The notes under the pieces: model-generated
The model's input: only the letters and a program-made list of their open reading frames with translations
Told to the model about the DNA's origin: nothing
The model's database searches: none
Shown here: positions 36,901-46,700 of the stretch, one piece after another
Position numbering within the stretch: position 1 is the stretch's first letter
How the letters are laid out: each line of letters opens with the position of its first letter
NCBI RefSeq assembly: GCF_037975245.1
Contig: NC_092567.1
Location: 20,521,376 to 20,585,375, forward strand
Reading direction: 5' to 3'
Source of the DNA: Apostichopus japonicus
Taxonomy: Eukaryota; Echinodermata; Holothuroidea; Aspidochirotida; Stichopodidae
DNA: 64,000 nucleotides
Position numbers and translations under genes: made by a program

Positions 36901-39900
36901 TAGAAGTTGTTGCAAAAATTAGCAAAGTTGGGAGTTTTTGACACATAATCAACCTTGAATGACCTTGGATGACCTAATGGTTTTTATCAAAAATGTTCCT
37001 CTTGATGATGTGCACTCTGTCCTAAAATCACAACCTTGATGGACATTTAGTTCTCACGTTATTGCAAAAATACTAGTTTTTGACCCCTAATTGACCTTTG
37101 TTGACCTTGGACCATATTACCGTTATGTTTTGAAATGATCCCTTACCCCATTCACAACTAGTCCCAAAATATCAACCATGTCGGACCCGTCAATGGTAGT
37201 TTCACAAGTTATTGAGAAAAAAACACATTTTGACCCATAAATGACCTTTGGTGACCTTGGATCACATCACGGTTATTTTTGAAAATGTGTCCCTACTCCA
37301 TTCACAACTTGTCCTAATATACCAGCCATGTCAGACTTCGTGACTAGAAGTTGTTGCAAAAATTAGCATAAGTTGGGAGTTTTTTGCACATACTCAACCT
37401 TGAATGACCTTGAATGACCTAATGGTTTTGATCAAAAATTTTCCCCTTGATGATGTGCACTCTGTCCTAAAATCCCAACCTTGAGGGACATTTGGTTCTC
37501 ACGTTATTGCAAAAATACTAGTTTTAACCCCTAATTGACCTTTGCTGACCTTGGATCATATTACCGTTATGTTTTGAAATGATCCCTTACCCCATTCACA
37601 ACTAGTCCCAAAATATCAACCATGTCGGACCCTGTCAGTGGTAGTTTCACAAGTTATTGAGGGAAAAAAACACATTTTGACCCATAAATGACCTTTGGTG
37701 ACCTTGGATCACATCACGGTTATTTTTGAAAATGTGTCCCTACTCCATTCACAACTTGTCCTAATTTACCAGCCATGTCAGACTTCGTGACTAGAAGTTG
37801 TTGCAAAAATTAGCATAAGTTGGGAGTTTTTGGCACATAATCAACCTTGAATGACCTTGGATGACCTGATGGTTTTTATCAAAAATGTTTCTCTTGATAA
37901 GGTGCACTATGTCCTAAAATTTGTTTGGCCTACAATGTACACACATAATGTTATTGCTAGAAATGTATCAAAACCAACCTTTGGCCCCTCATAACTTGAG
38001 AACTGGGTGTCCGATTGAAGCGGGAGTTGGTTTCCTATATTCAGCACAAAAAGCTCTATCATATGTCAGCAATTTTTTAAACTTATCTTTGTTCTATTTT
38101 GTTTTGCCCCGTATCTCCTAAAATGAGCATATTTTTTAAGATTTGACCTTTGACCTTTTGACCTCGCAGTCAGATGTAGTTTGACACGCTGATTCCAAAA
38201 AGCAACATGACAAGTCTGTGCGACCATCCTAACTGTACTTATTAAAAAACAAAAACATTGACCTCTGATAACTTCGCACACGAAGGTCGCACAGGGGTCA
38301 ACTATGGACCATTTTGATCGGAAGGTACCTTTGAGATCCGATTATGGCCACGAAAATTCAAATAACCCAAAAAACTGATAAAGGTCACCGGAGGTCAACC
38401 TGAGGTCAAAGGTCACCTAGATGCGGGTCGACTCCCTGATTACAATAGCGCAACTCCCAACCTTCACGGACATTTGGTTCTCAAGTTATTGCAAAAATAC
38501 TAGTTTTTGACCCCTGATTGACCTTTGTTGACCTTGGATTACATGACCGTTATGTTTTGAAATGATCCCTTACCCCATTCACAACTGGTCCCAAAATATC
38601 AACCATGTCGGATCCTGTCAATGGGAGTTATTGCTTGTTTTAATATTTTGGTTTTTGGCCTCTAACTGACCTTTGGTGACCTTCACAGGCAACACAAAAA
38701 ATAGGGCACATCTACTCAATGTGGTACTCGTATACACCAAATATTAGATTGGTCCAAGCTTCCCTACTTGAGATACCGTGTTTACAAGCCAGGCGTCACA
38801 CACACACACACATGCATACATACACCCATACATACACACATACACACACTCTCCGCCTGCATGAATGCATAGGTTACGATTTCATCGAAACCAAAAATGA
38901 GCTCAGGAGGAAGAAGGGAATTTAAGCAAACTTTACAAGGTTTACGGCAAGTTCCTTCCTGAACAAGGAAGGATGTAAGAATTGCTTACTTTGTGAAGTG
39001 GAACAATATTTAACATAGCAGAATTCAGAGTTTGATTTCAACAACAAGCACCTTTTCTGGGGTTCTCTTTTCGTGACATTTCCCTTCATTTTTTTTCCAG
39101 AGGGAGGAAGTGTATTGAATTGCCTATAGAAGCAATGACATACATTTCAATGGACATGTCTTTGCATGGTTCAAGAAATATTAATATACAGCACAGTGGT
39201 TTGTTTCAGATTGTAACCTACTCATAATTTACTAATAATAACACTGTATAGCGTGCAACGTTGGACATATTGATTATGTATGTTCATGGATATTAATTAC
39301 ACATTTATTGAATTTATTGATGCTGTGGAGGATAAATTAGTAGCAGCTAAACTGTGTTAACACAAATGATATGAAATGAAAGTTGAATGTTTAGTCTAAA
39401 ACCACATGACGTATTTTAAGGCTTTCCATTTTAAGTATTTTTAAGTATTTAAGGGCTTTCAAAGAAGAATGAATTGAAATTGAAATTGAAAAACTATTTA
39501 TTCCCACTTCACCATAACATAAACAAAGTGAACATATAACATTTGAATATATACAATACAAATACATTCCATAGAAATTCAATTGATATACATACAAATG
39601 ATGTGAAGTGGGGGAGACCTGGCAAAAGCAGAGCTTATCAAGGCCAGGCCACCAACAATTAGTTCTTACTGTATAGATGTAAAACCTGGATCTTTTTATC
39701 AAAGAAAGAGAAACTAGATGCCTGATATCAACAGTAAATAATGAGTGGTTTCTCTTTTGTGAAGTCCCGGCCACTTTACCGTTGAAATGTGTAGTAGATC
39801 TTCAATACAGATATCATAAAAGGTCTGGGACTTGCTCACTATTTAAAAAAAAACAACCTACATATTAAAGGGATACTGTATTAAAAAATCGTTTGCACTA

Positions 39901-40139
39901 ATATTCGGTGAGTTCTTTTCTGTGACCGAGACTTTCATTTTATGACTTTAGGAATCAAAAAACAATATATGGCAATTTCTAATAAATTCTACTTGAAACA
40001 CTTTGAAGATATATATATATACAACCATGTATACACTGTAGGTACTGGTCACTTACGGAATAAGAATACTGCATAGGAGTAAGAGGCCGACCAGGATAGG
40101 AAGCCAGGAGAGTTCTGCAGCCAGCCAGGACAGACACAT
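24966..40139 (-). CDS. DRAM2-like: DRAM-family lysosomal/autophagy membrane protein (DRAM2-like), 6 exons
   Basis: Frag1/DRAM/Sfk1-family multispanning protein; vertebrate DRAM1/2 sit in lysosomes and promote autophagy. Exons in transcript order: 40139-40057, 32127-32006, 27773-27634, 27093-26925, 26330-26257, 25148-24966; all GT/AG in phase, giving 256 aa (human DRAM2: 266). Diagnostic matches: PFISDTGTMPPESCVFGQLL (residues 43-62; human [20 protein letters not shown]), RFKQVG, VGFVLGIIACFGMSLVANFQ (96-115; human GLVLGILSCLGLSIVANFQ), HMIGAMLCFGVGSVY, and GFVLHQVATSSEWLLAISF (197-215; human GYVLHMITTAAEWSMSFSF). About six membrane segments: 11-30, 57-75, 96-114, 120-143, 156-175, 206-224. 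Human-like C-terminal tail is shorter. Introns 1 (7.9 kb) and 2 (4.2 kb) are large because of repeats. The paralogue (DRAM1 versus DRAM2) is inferred from best-remembered motifs. Confidence 0.93.
25210..25513 (+). mobile_element. Probable hAT-like MITE downstream of DRAM exon 6
   Basis: In DRAM intron 5. Ends CAGTGTAGCTGTAGATCCAGG and, inverted, CAGGGGCATATCCAGG are partly similar; interior has the G-run and 'agtctacaaaagcctcag' block also seen near 62356. No clear 8-bp duplication, so edges are tentative. Confidence 0.45.
26640..26800 (+). repeat. Fragment of the AGGTCA-rich repeat family
   Basis: In DRAM intron 4. 'accagaatgcaaaaatgcattg-ggtttcgatga' matches 36330-36365 at the edge of the large array, followed by TGACCTTTGACCT at about 26774 (DR1 spacing). 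A short dispersed member of the same family. Confidence 0.6.
27208..27570 (+). repeat. Tandem duplication in DRAM intron 3
   Basis: Two to three diverged copies of a roughly 140-150-bp unit containing 'aaagcaaactagtg-atctgtt', 'ctggcagcagtaa' and 'gacagtcatgtttt'. Non-coding. Confidence 0.75.
28092..28230 (+). repeat. (AAT)n microsatellite plus dispersed repeat tail
   Basis: An AAT/AAC tract followed by 'ggtgatttataatgtgcgcat' and 'gggcactcgaggtgcaag'. The same tail recurs at 28400-28465, fused to the start of the LINE reading frame, and a relative ('tttataaagcgctattc') occurs near 57585. Confidence 0.8.
28400..31390 (+). mobile_element. Nearly whole non-LTR retrotransposon (LINE, CR1/L2-Jockey group)
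   Basis: Antisense in DRAM intron 2. A single open frame (28366-31272, 968 codons) contains an apurinic-type endonuclease (QETK with Glu105, GDIN 233-236, SSDH with Asp286/His287), a reverse transcriptase (FLDFSSAF from 630, VPQGGPLSALLF, YADD 718-721, YLGVCIDNKL) and a C-terminal conserved region. The first 35 or so codons overlap the dispersed AAT/'gatttataacgtgcgcat' repeat, so the true 5' end is probably lost and LINE sequence starts near 28470. After the stop, about 115 bp of AT-rich 3' UTR ends AATAAA-GAATTGAATTGAA, the family's short tail repeat. No internal break in the endonuclease or RT reading was seen, suggesting a young insertion. No ORF1 is present. Confidence 0.92.
31635..31965 (+). 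mobile_element. hAT-like MITE in DRAM intron 2
   Basis: 331 bp, ends CAGGCGCGTAGCCAAGG and, inverted, CAGGCACATAGCGAGG, flanked by aatatcgt / aataacgt (7 of 8). Interior has two copies of a 'catttccagcgatct-gaggcattttc' block. Same family as 2040-2308 and, more distantly, 9399-9798. Confidence 0.87.
32160..32542. mobile_element. TTAA-flanked MITE, copy 2
   Basis: 383 bp between TTAA 32160-32163 and 32539-32542, opposite orientation to copy 1. It lies in DRAM intron 1, 33 bp upstream of exon 2's acceptor on the transcript strand. An extra partial terminus ('gggatcgatg-tggtgtcttcgaaccctttaaa') follows at about 32553-32586, suggesting a nested or partly duplicated end. Confidence 0.87.
33660..38880 (+). 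repeat. AGGTCA-rich tandem/interspersed repeat array
   Basis: About 5.2 kb in DRAM intron 1. Units of roughly 300-445 bp repeat imperfectly; the 16-mer TGACCTTTGGTGACCT occurs at 34232, 34630, 35029, 35323, 35982, 36130, 36798, 37242, 37689 and 38667, and three clean 445-bp units are anchored at 36781, 37225 and 37672. Two sub-blocks each end with a CA microsatellite (about 36270-36295 and 38800-38850) and 'gcataggtt'-type sequence. Nuclear-receptor-like direct repeats recur throughout (see findings). Reading frames inside are not genes. Family unclassified. Confidence 0.9.
39440..39780 (-). mobile_element. LINE 3' end, truncated
   Basis: On the minus strand: 'agctctgcttttgccagg', 'tctcccccacttcac', an AT-rich 3' UTR, AATAAATAG and a (TTCAAT)n tail ending near 39465. 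This is the layout of a CR1/L2-type LINE 3' UTR. Sense with the DRAM gene, in its intron 1. Confidence 0.65.
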
Positions 40140-41486
40140 TATTACAAGTCTCTACTTTCCAAGTGTTTCAAACCCTGTCTTTCTTTCAAGTATAAAACTG
40201 CAAGAATGAACTGAGACAAGAAATTTGCATGTATGGTTACTTATTGTACATATTTTGTAGACAGGGTGATGGCTAGGAGAGGGGGTGGGAGAGGGGGTGG
40301 GGAACTCCTATTGTCAGTGGAGAGGAAATGGCTTCAGTCAGCTGATTGTTTGCATTCAACTGGGGAAAAAATTTGATCAATAAGTATGCTGCCAAATGCA
40401 CCATTTGACGACTAAATGTTTATTTTTCTCTGGGGGAGGGGGGGGGAGGGGAGAGGTTCCAATACCCATACATGGGAATAACCTTCACTTATCCCAGGGC
40501 AGCACCACCTACATTATAAAATTCTTGATTCCCCTCTATTCCCCCCCCCTCCCCCCCATAAAGGTTCAGGTCTCTACCTAAGGCAGTCTTTAAATTTTGA
40601 ACTGAAAGCTAAAACATATTTTCAATGTGCATTACAGGGCTATGAAATTATTCAATGAGGTTGCCATCATCTGTGATTTCATGAATGAATTGGGATTATT
40701 ATAAATTATTGTAAAATCGTCCAGAAAAAAATGTTACAGGGAAATGAGGATAGGCTGGACGTGAGGCTTACCTCGATTGTAACAACTAACAATAACACTA
40801 ACAGTCAAGGTACAGCCTTGACAGCAACTACTGCACAACCTAGGCAGCTAAAAGTACTTATCCCTGGGGTACAGTCTAGATTAGCTTAGGCTTAATGTAG
40901 CCTAGGCCTGCGCACAAAAAGGATTCTTCCGCAATGGGAGAGAAAGTCTAACTTGGTTATTGTATTAGCAAGGAGATATTCAAAAAGTGCAGACTATTCT
41001 GAAAGCTCAAGAAATTACCAAATCTTAGACAAATTATTGAGTTCTTACAAGTCTTTAGTCAAATTCTCAGCAATAGATCCCTCAGTTATTCGCTCTGTAA
41101 CAGTTGCAATACTAACAGTACACATTGAGTGCTGAATATTATGCCCTACATGAACTGTGCCAACTTGTAGGGAACATATAACTCTAAGGGCTTGTAAAAG
41201 TCAGAACTGGTGATATTATTTTACTATTCTGAACATTTTATTACTATAGATACAAATAATAATGATCTACAACAATTAAAGGTTTCAAAACTTCAATATG
41301 ATATCATAAAATGATATCTTAAATGATAAACTCTAAGATGGTTTGTTTATTCACCCTTTGCAAAGTAGTTGTATCAGAGATGTTGTGACTATAGTCATGT
41401 GGCTATGAGGGAATTTCCCTGTAACAATTTCCGCAACGAAAGTTGTACACCCTTCCCTCTGTACATTTTCGTTTTTACGGGTGACA

Positions 41487-41573
41487 ATGGGTCAATGTCA
41501 TTCAACACAAAGTGATCTTGAATTGGAAGCCAAAAGCAAAAGTGAAGGTCAGAAAGTTTCAAGATATGAAATG
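41487..41573 (+). other. Candidate leader exon with short open frame (MGQC…)
   Basis: An ATG in strong context (A at -3, G at +4) opens a 29-codon frame starting MGQCHSTQSDLELEAK that ends exactly at ATG|GTAAGC, a good donor. Splicing to the acceptor at 43739/43740 would end the frame five codons later, upstream of the HPS5 start, making it an upstream ORF in the HPS5 leader. MGQC is a myristoylation/palmitoylation-like N-terminus. Could instead be chance or the first exon of something else. Confidence 0.35.
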
Positions 41574-42520
41574 GTAAGCTATGGTTGATGTAAACCTAAC
41601 CGTATGCTGCACGTCTCGGCCTGCGTCTAAGGAATACGTTCGATAGTAACAATGTATCATGTGTAGGCTACCATAACATTAGGCTTTGACATATCATTAC
41701 ATTCTTTTCATACTCATAGTCATAGGCCTAGCCGAGCCTTAGCAGTAAAACATATATAGGATATAGTGGGAGACTTTGTTTGGGTTTACAGAATTTTAAC
41801 AGGGCCTGGATTTTGAGGAAATTCACTCAAAGCATGTAATAAATACGGTGGAAAACTTTCTAAATTCTAGGCTAGTTATACTAGTACTACTACTAGTACT
41901 AGACGGTGATTTGACAATATCCTATACCATAGTGCTCAAGGCCGAATTCACAGTAAGCTACTCTCAATTTGAGCACAGAAAGGCAAATTATTAACCCCTT
42001 CCAACATTACATCTTGTTCTCCTTTCTTCACATATAATGGTTAATTCTATGTAGTGTACATAGGCCTAATATATAGCATACAGAGGCTTCTGTGGATTTG
42101 GTATTTCTGGTTTGTGAACTTAGGAAAAGGTGTTTGTTTCTGTTCTTCACTTGGTTCTTAACAACTTTGTTCGTCATGGCTGCACTGCAGTGATGTCGAA
42201 TGGGTATTAGAGAAAGTAGTCAGATGCTGGGTAAACACTCTTGTCCTTGGATGGGAACATTAAATGGCGGTCCAGGGAGCAGGAATTGGAGCGAATTCAC
42301 ATCCACGGCCTGCCTTGTTATCTTCTGAACACTTATCAAAAAGAGAAGGCATGAAATTAGCCTGTGTTCATCCATGATCTAACACTGATAGGGTCCCAAA
42401 TAAGCTACTGTAAGGCTTCCTGATTCTTGGGTCTTTAAACTAAACTATACTGTAGACTGAAGCGAGAATATAACATGAGTGTGACTTTGATTTTGTTCAG
42501 TATGTATGTTTGTATGTATG

Positions 42521-42747
42521 TTAGATCCTCCTGCAAGCAGGAACTCACGACAAAGCCATCATTGGCTTATCAAAGCCGCAAGCTGACCGAAGTCAGTCTC
42601 TTAGATTCATATTTTAAAGTCCATGATTATGAATTGTTCATTTGTCAACAACTCTGTAACTGGATGACATATACATTAATCTTGGAGTGACTCAAACTCG
42701 GGACCTTATGATTGAAAGGCACCGGCATTAACCACTGAGCCAACACA
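42521..42747 (-). mobile_element. tRNA-derived SINE, copy 3
   Basis: Reverse complement of the SINE at 20349 and 50846: terminal palindrome TCCTCCTGCAAGCAGGA at the left, A/B-box head at the right ('accactgagccaacac'). Somewhat diverged. Confidence 0.83.
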
Positions 42748-43758
42748 AGGATTTTGAAATTCCATAACAAGTAGGGTGGCCACTAGCATAGTGCTAGCAA
42801 AATGGAGTAGACATTAACGACTCAAGCATTTGACAAGATGACATATGTGCTAGGGTTACAAGACATCAGGATTTCCTCGGACATTCCCTCTTTCTACTGA
42901 CTTAAGGACAGATTTATAATATTGCCTATAAGTATCCAGATTCTAAATTTCTATAACCAAGTCCCCCAAATGTGACCAATTTTGCCATAGAAAATTGCTT
43001 ATTTAGAAAATTCATGTGGAAGTTATATCAATCAAATATAGGCCTTTAGTGAACAATATTACAATTTGGCAACTTTTTACTAAATATATGGCTGTATTGC
43101 TGGCAGCCCCTTAAGTTTAAGTATTATTGACAGTGTTGGCTCGCAAGTTTGTACAGAACCTACGTATGTCTACATATTTGTGACAGCATGGATAGTGTGA
43201 AGTAATGCATCTCAATGCATAAGAACACCTTTTTGGTTTATGTTACTTGAGCTAACATTTCACGAAAGTCATGGATAAGCAGTGAAAGTTTGTATAGCCT
43301 AGAGCACAAAATAAAAATTCAAATTGCCATGAATTTCTACAAATGGCATTCCATCAAATTGTGTTTCTTGTGGAACTAAATTAATTACATGACTAGTTGC
43401 TAGGATATATCTTTGTGGCATAATAAAGTATAATTTCAAGTTTTGAATTGGATCATGAAATTTTGTTTCACCCGGGTGCAAGAACCCCTGTATAAGGCTA
43501 CAAATATGGCACCATTTTGCTTGTAGACTCCCCTTCAAAACCCTTTTCCCCTTCAAATGTGTCAAAGAATTGTCAAATATTTTCATGTACAGATCATCAT
43601 TTAAATAATAATTTTTCGTTGACTCAAATTTGACAGAACTTTATTTCAAGGCTTTTGAAGCTTTCATTGTCCGTTGGAAGTGAGTTACAGATAAGTTAGA
43701 AATGTTTTTACAACTCTGAATTACTGATTCCATAACAGGAGAATAATGAAGCATAACC

Positions 43759-46700
43759 ATGGCAACAGAAGTAGCTCCTTCCACTGATAGTGGGAATGGT
43801 AAAGGGGCAGCCAAAACCACGACACCACAAGGTTTTTCTCATTTATTGGTTGAGTTTGAATCACAAGATGAACTACTAAAGCCGATCAAACACTCAGCTA
43901 GAATTAAGGTAACTTATTGCCATTATATTAATGTAATTATTTGTAATTAATGTAATCATTAATTAATAATTAATGTATTGTAATTATTAATGTAAAGTCT
44001 GTATGGTGTTAAAACAAAACAATTGTTAGAATGAGGAATGTTGGCAGAGAAGATTCAATGGTTTTAGTACATGGAGATTGTGCGTCTTTAAGTTTTTACT
44101 TCAATTCTGATAACTTTAATTTGTGAACACTTTTCATTGTTTCATGGATATTATGAATTATTAATTTTTAGAACCCTGGGAAAGTGCAGTACTTTTGAAA
44201 GCTTTTAGCAATTTTAGCATAGACCTTTTAATAAGTTTGTGACAATGTTAATCACCTTTGAAAGACTTAAAATTAATTTTTAAAACCCTTTAATACAAAC
44301 AAGCAACAAGATTGTATACATGCCCATAGACTGACAGTGCATCCATTATTAATTACGATTAATTCTTAATATCTTTACCAAAATTGTGGATAGAATCGCA
44401 GATTTTAATTTATATTCATTCCTCGATATGAAGATAAATTATTCTAAGTGTAATGTAAGTATTGCAGATAATATCTGGAGAAAGATGAAATACTTCATAG
44501 CATTTTTTTTGTAATGAAATATTGCTGTAGTGTTTAGACTATCTTTTGACTTATTTCTGATATAGTAAGATGGGGTAAAAAAAAACCACAGGGTAGTTGG
44601 GGTAAAAAAAAACCACCCCCAACTACAAGCCGTGAGAAATAGAAACACATTTTTGTATGGTGTATGTGAAAACCATGGTGCCCAAGTCAATTCTGACATA
44701 CTTTATTGATTGTTACTATTCTTTTCCATCGGCGTACCGATACTTTTAGCGCCGATTTTTCCAATACTCTAAAAATAGCAAATATTTAAGTTCTGAACAC
44801 TGTCCTTTAACTTTATCCCGCAAAAATATTAGAACTGATATAGAGGTTTTTGTTTCTTGGTTATGATAACAAGAGGTGTACCTACATGAATCAGTAATGT
44901 AATTACCCGCACGATCTGCCAGTTTTCTCGAATGACGTGGGTTTTTTTTACCCAGGGTTTAGTGTCCATTTGGGGTAAAAAAAGACCAGTCCTAATTTCC
45001 TCCCAAAAAAGTTTATATTTATCACAGAATGTTAGAATTGCTATATGATTGACACAGGGAGTACATCTATGCTCCTCTAATTTCTACCAATATAATAATT
45101 TTCATTTTTATAACTAACTGTTGCCTGTTCTTAACCGAAGTTATTTCTATGTTAGCCTAGTATTATAGCCTAACACAATATATGTCTGCTGTATATGGTT
45201 ATCTTGTTATTTTTAGAGTCCTAAATTATTCTCTACCCTAAGTCCCAACCCCACAGCTGGATGTGATACTAATATATAAAGTAAAACTCATAAAACATGG
45301 TCAATAATGTTTTAGGGGGTATTAAACAGTCTTGATAGAATCTTGCTTAGTCTCGGAAGGTGGGGTTTGTTTCCCGGAGTTTATCGTTTGGCAATAGGTT
45401 AATTCATGCAGAACTCGATTAAAAATGCCCAAATAAAGCTTTTCTAAAGTGTGCTGAAAATATTTCTGGTGGTTTTGCACATTTTCTTTGGTAGTATGTT
45501 GTTTTAACAGTGTGGACTTTTTTTACCCCAGCAGGGTTTTTTTTTACCCCAAAAATGACTAACAGCCGGGGTAAAAAAAAACCACCCCTTTTCTGGAATT
45601 TCTCCTTTACTCATTGTGATTGAAATTTTTATTATGGCTATTTATGAAGGTATTCCCACTTGCCATCTGACAATGCTAAAATATCTACCTAAGCATCTAC
45701 CTAATGAGTTTTATGTTAAACTTTAAGGAAACGTTTTTTTTTTACCCCGTCTTACTATATGGGAAACAACTTGTTGAACATGTAGGACACATAATGTTTT
45801 TATATGACAGAGTTTTATTTGGGACTTGTGAAGTTCGATTAAGTCATCTCTGAGCTGAAATATCAAGTGGATCTATTCTGGTAGATTATCACAAGTATAA
45901 CTGCAGCCAATTGGTGTAGCATTTTCATCTCATAATAATGCAATCTTCATGTTTTTCTTTTGTTTTGTTTTATTGTTCATTTATTGCAAACAGTACTCGG
46001 CCTTGGATATCAGTAAGGAGCATATTGCATTGGGAGCCTCGACTGGCAGTGTTTACATTTTTCAAAGAGACAACTTGAATTACATTTTACAATTATCAGG
46101 AAATGTAAGTACGGTTATTTGAGTTATTTATTTTTTGGTGGGTGGGGGGGGGGGAGGGATTGGGTCATTTTCAAATGGTCTATTTAATCAATCTATGGGC
46201 TCTGGAAATGAGATTGCTTGAAAGTCACCCAAGGATGATGTAGAATATATTTTTGTGACTGGTACAAGATCAGTTAAAGGTTCCAAAGTATCTTTTGAAT
46301 TAATCGATAAATCTGAACTTTCTTTCGTTCTGGTCTACAGAATGGGTCAATCTCTAAACTGCTGTTTTCAAGAAGATGTGATAGGCTGGCTGTTGTTACA
46401 TGGTAAGTAAAAGCACTATAGTGATGGTCTGTATACATATTACTTTAGTGTTTGATATGGTATAGTTTCTCAAACTTACCACTCTGCATGAGACACTGGT
46501 AGTTAATTGGGAAACAAAATCTAGAACAAAAGTGCTTTCTTCATACTTCATTTCAAAATTATAGGTCTCTTTGAAATGTTGCCTTTTCATGGTACGGGTT
46601 GTAGTCATTTCTTAGTGTTGTAGTCATTTGGTAGCACATGTTGACATCATGTCTTAGTGTTGTAGTCATTTTCATAGTGTTGTAGTCAATCCATAGTGTT

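Larger units (their letters stand above)
40140..43758. promoter_or_regulatory. Divergent upstream region of DRAM (-) and HPS5 (+)
   Basis: Holds the presumed promoters and 5' UTRs of both genes. Seen: G/C-run sequence at 40260-40560, a candidate leader exon at 41487-41573, a minus-strand SINE at 42521-42747, and a CAG acceptor at 43736-43739 just before the HPS5 start, implying a spliced 5' UTR. No TATA or initiator was confidently assigned. Confidence 0.5.
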
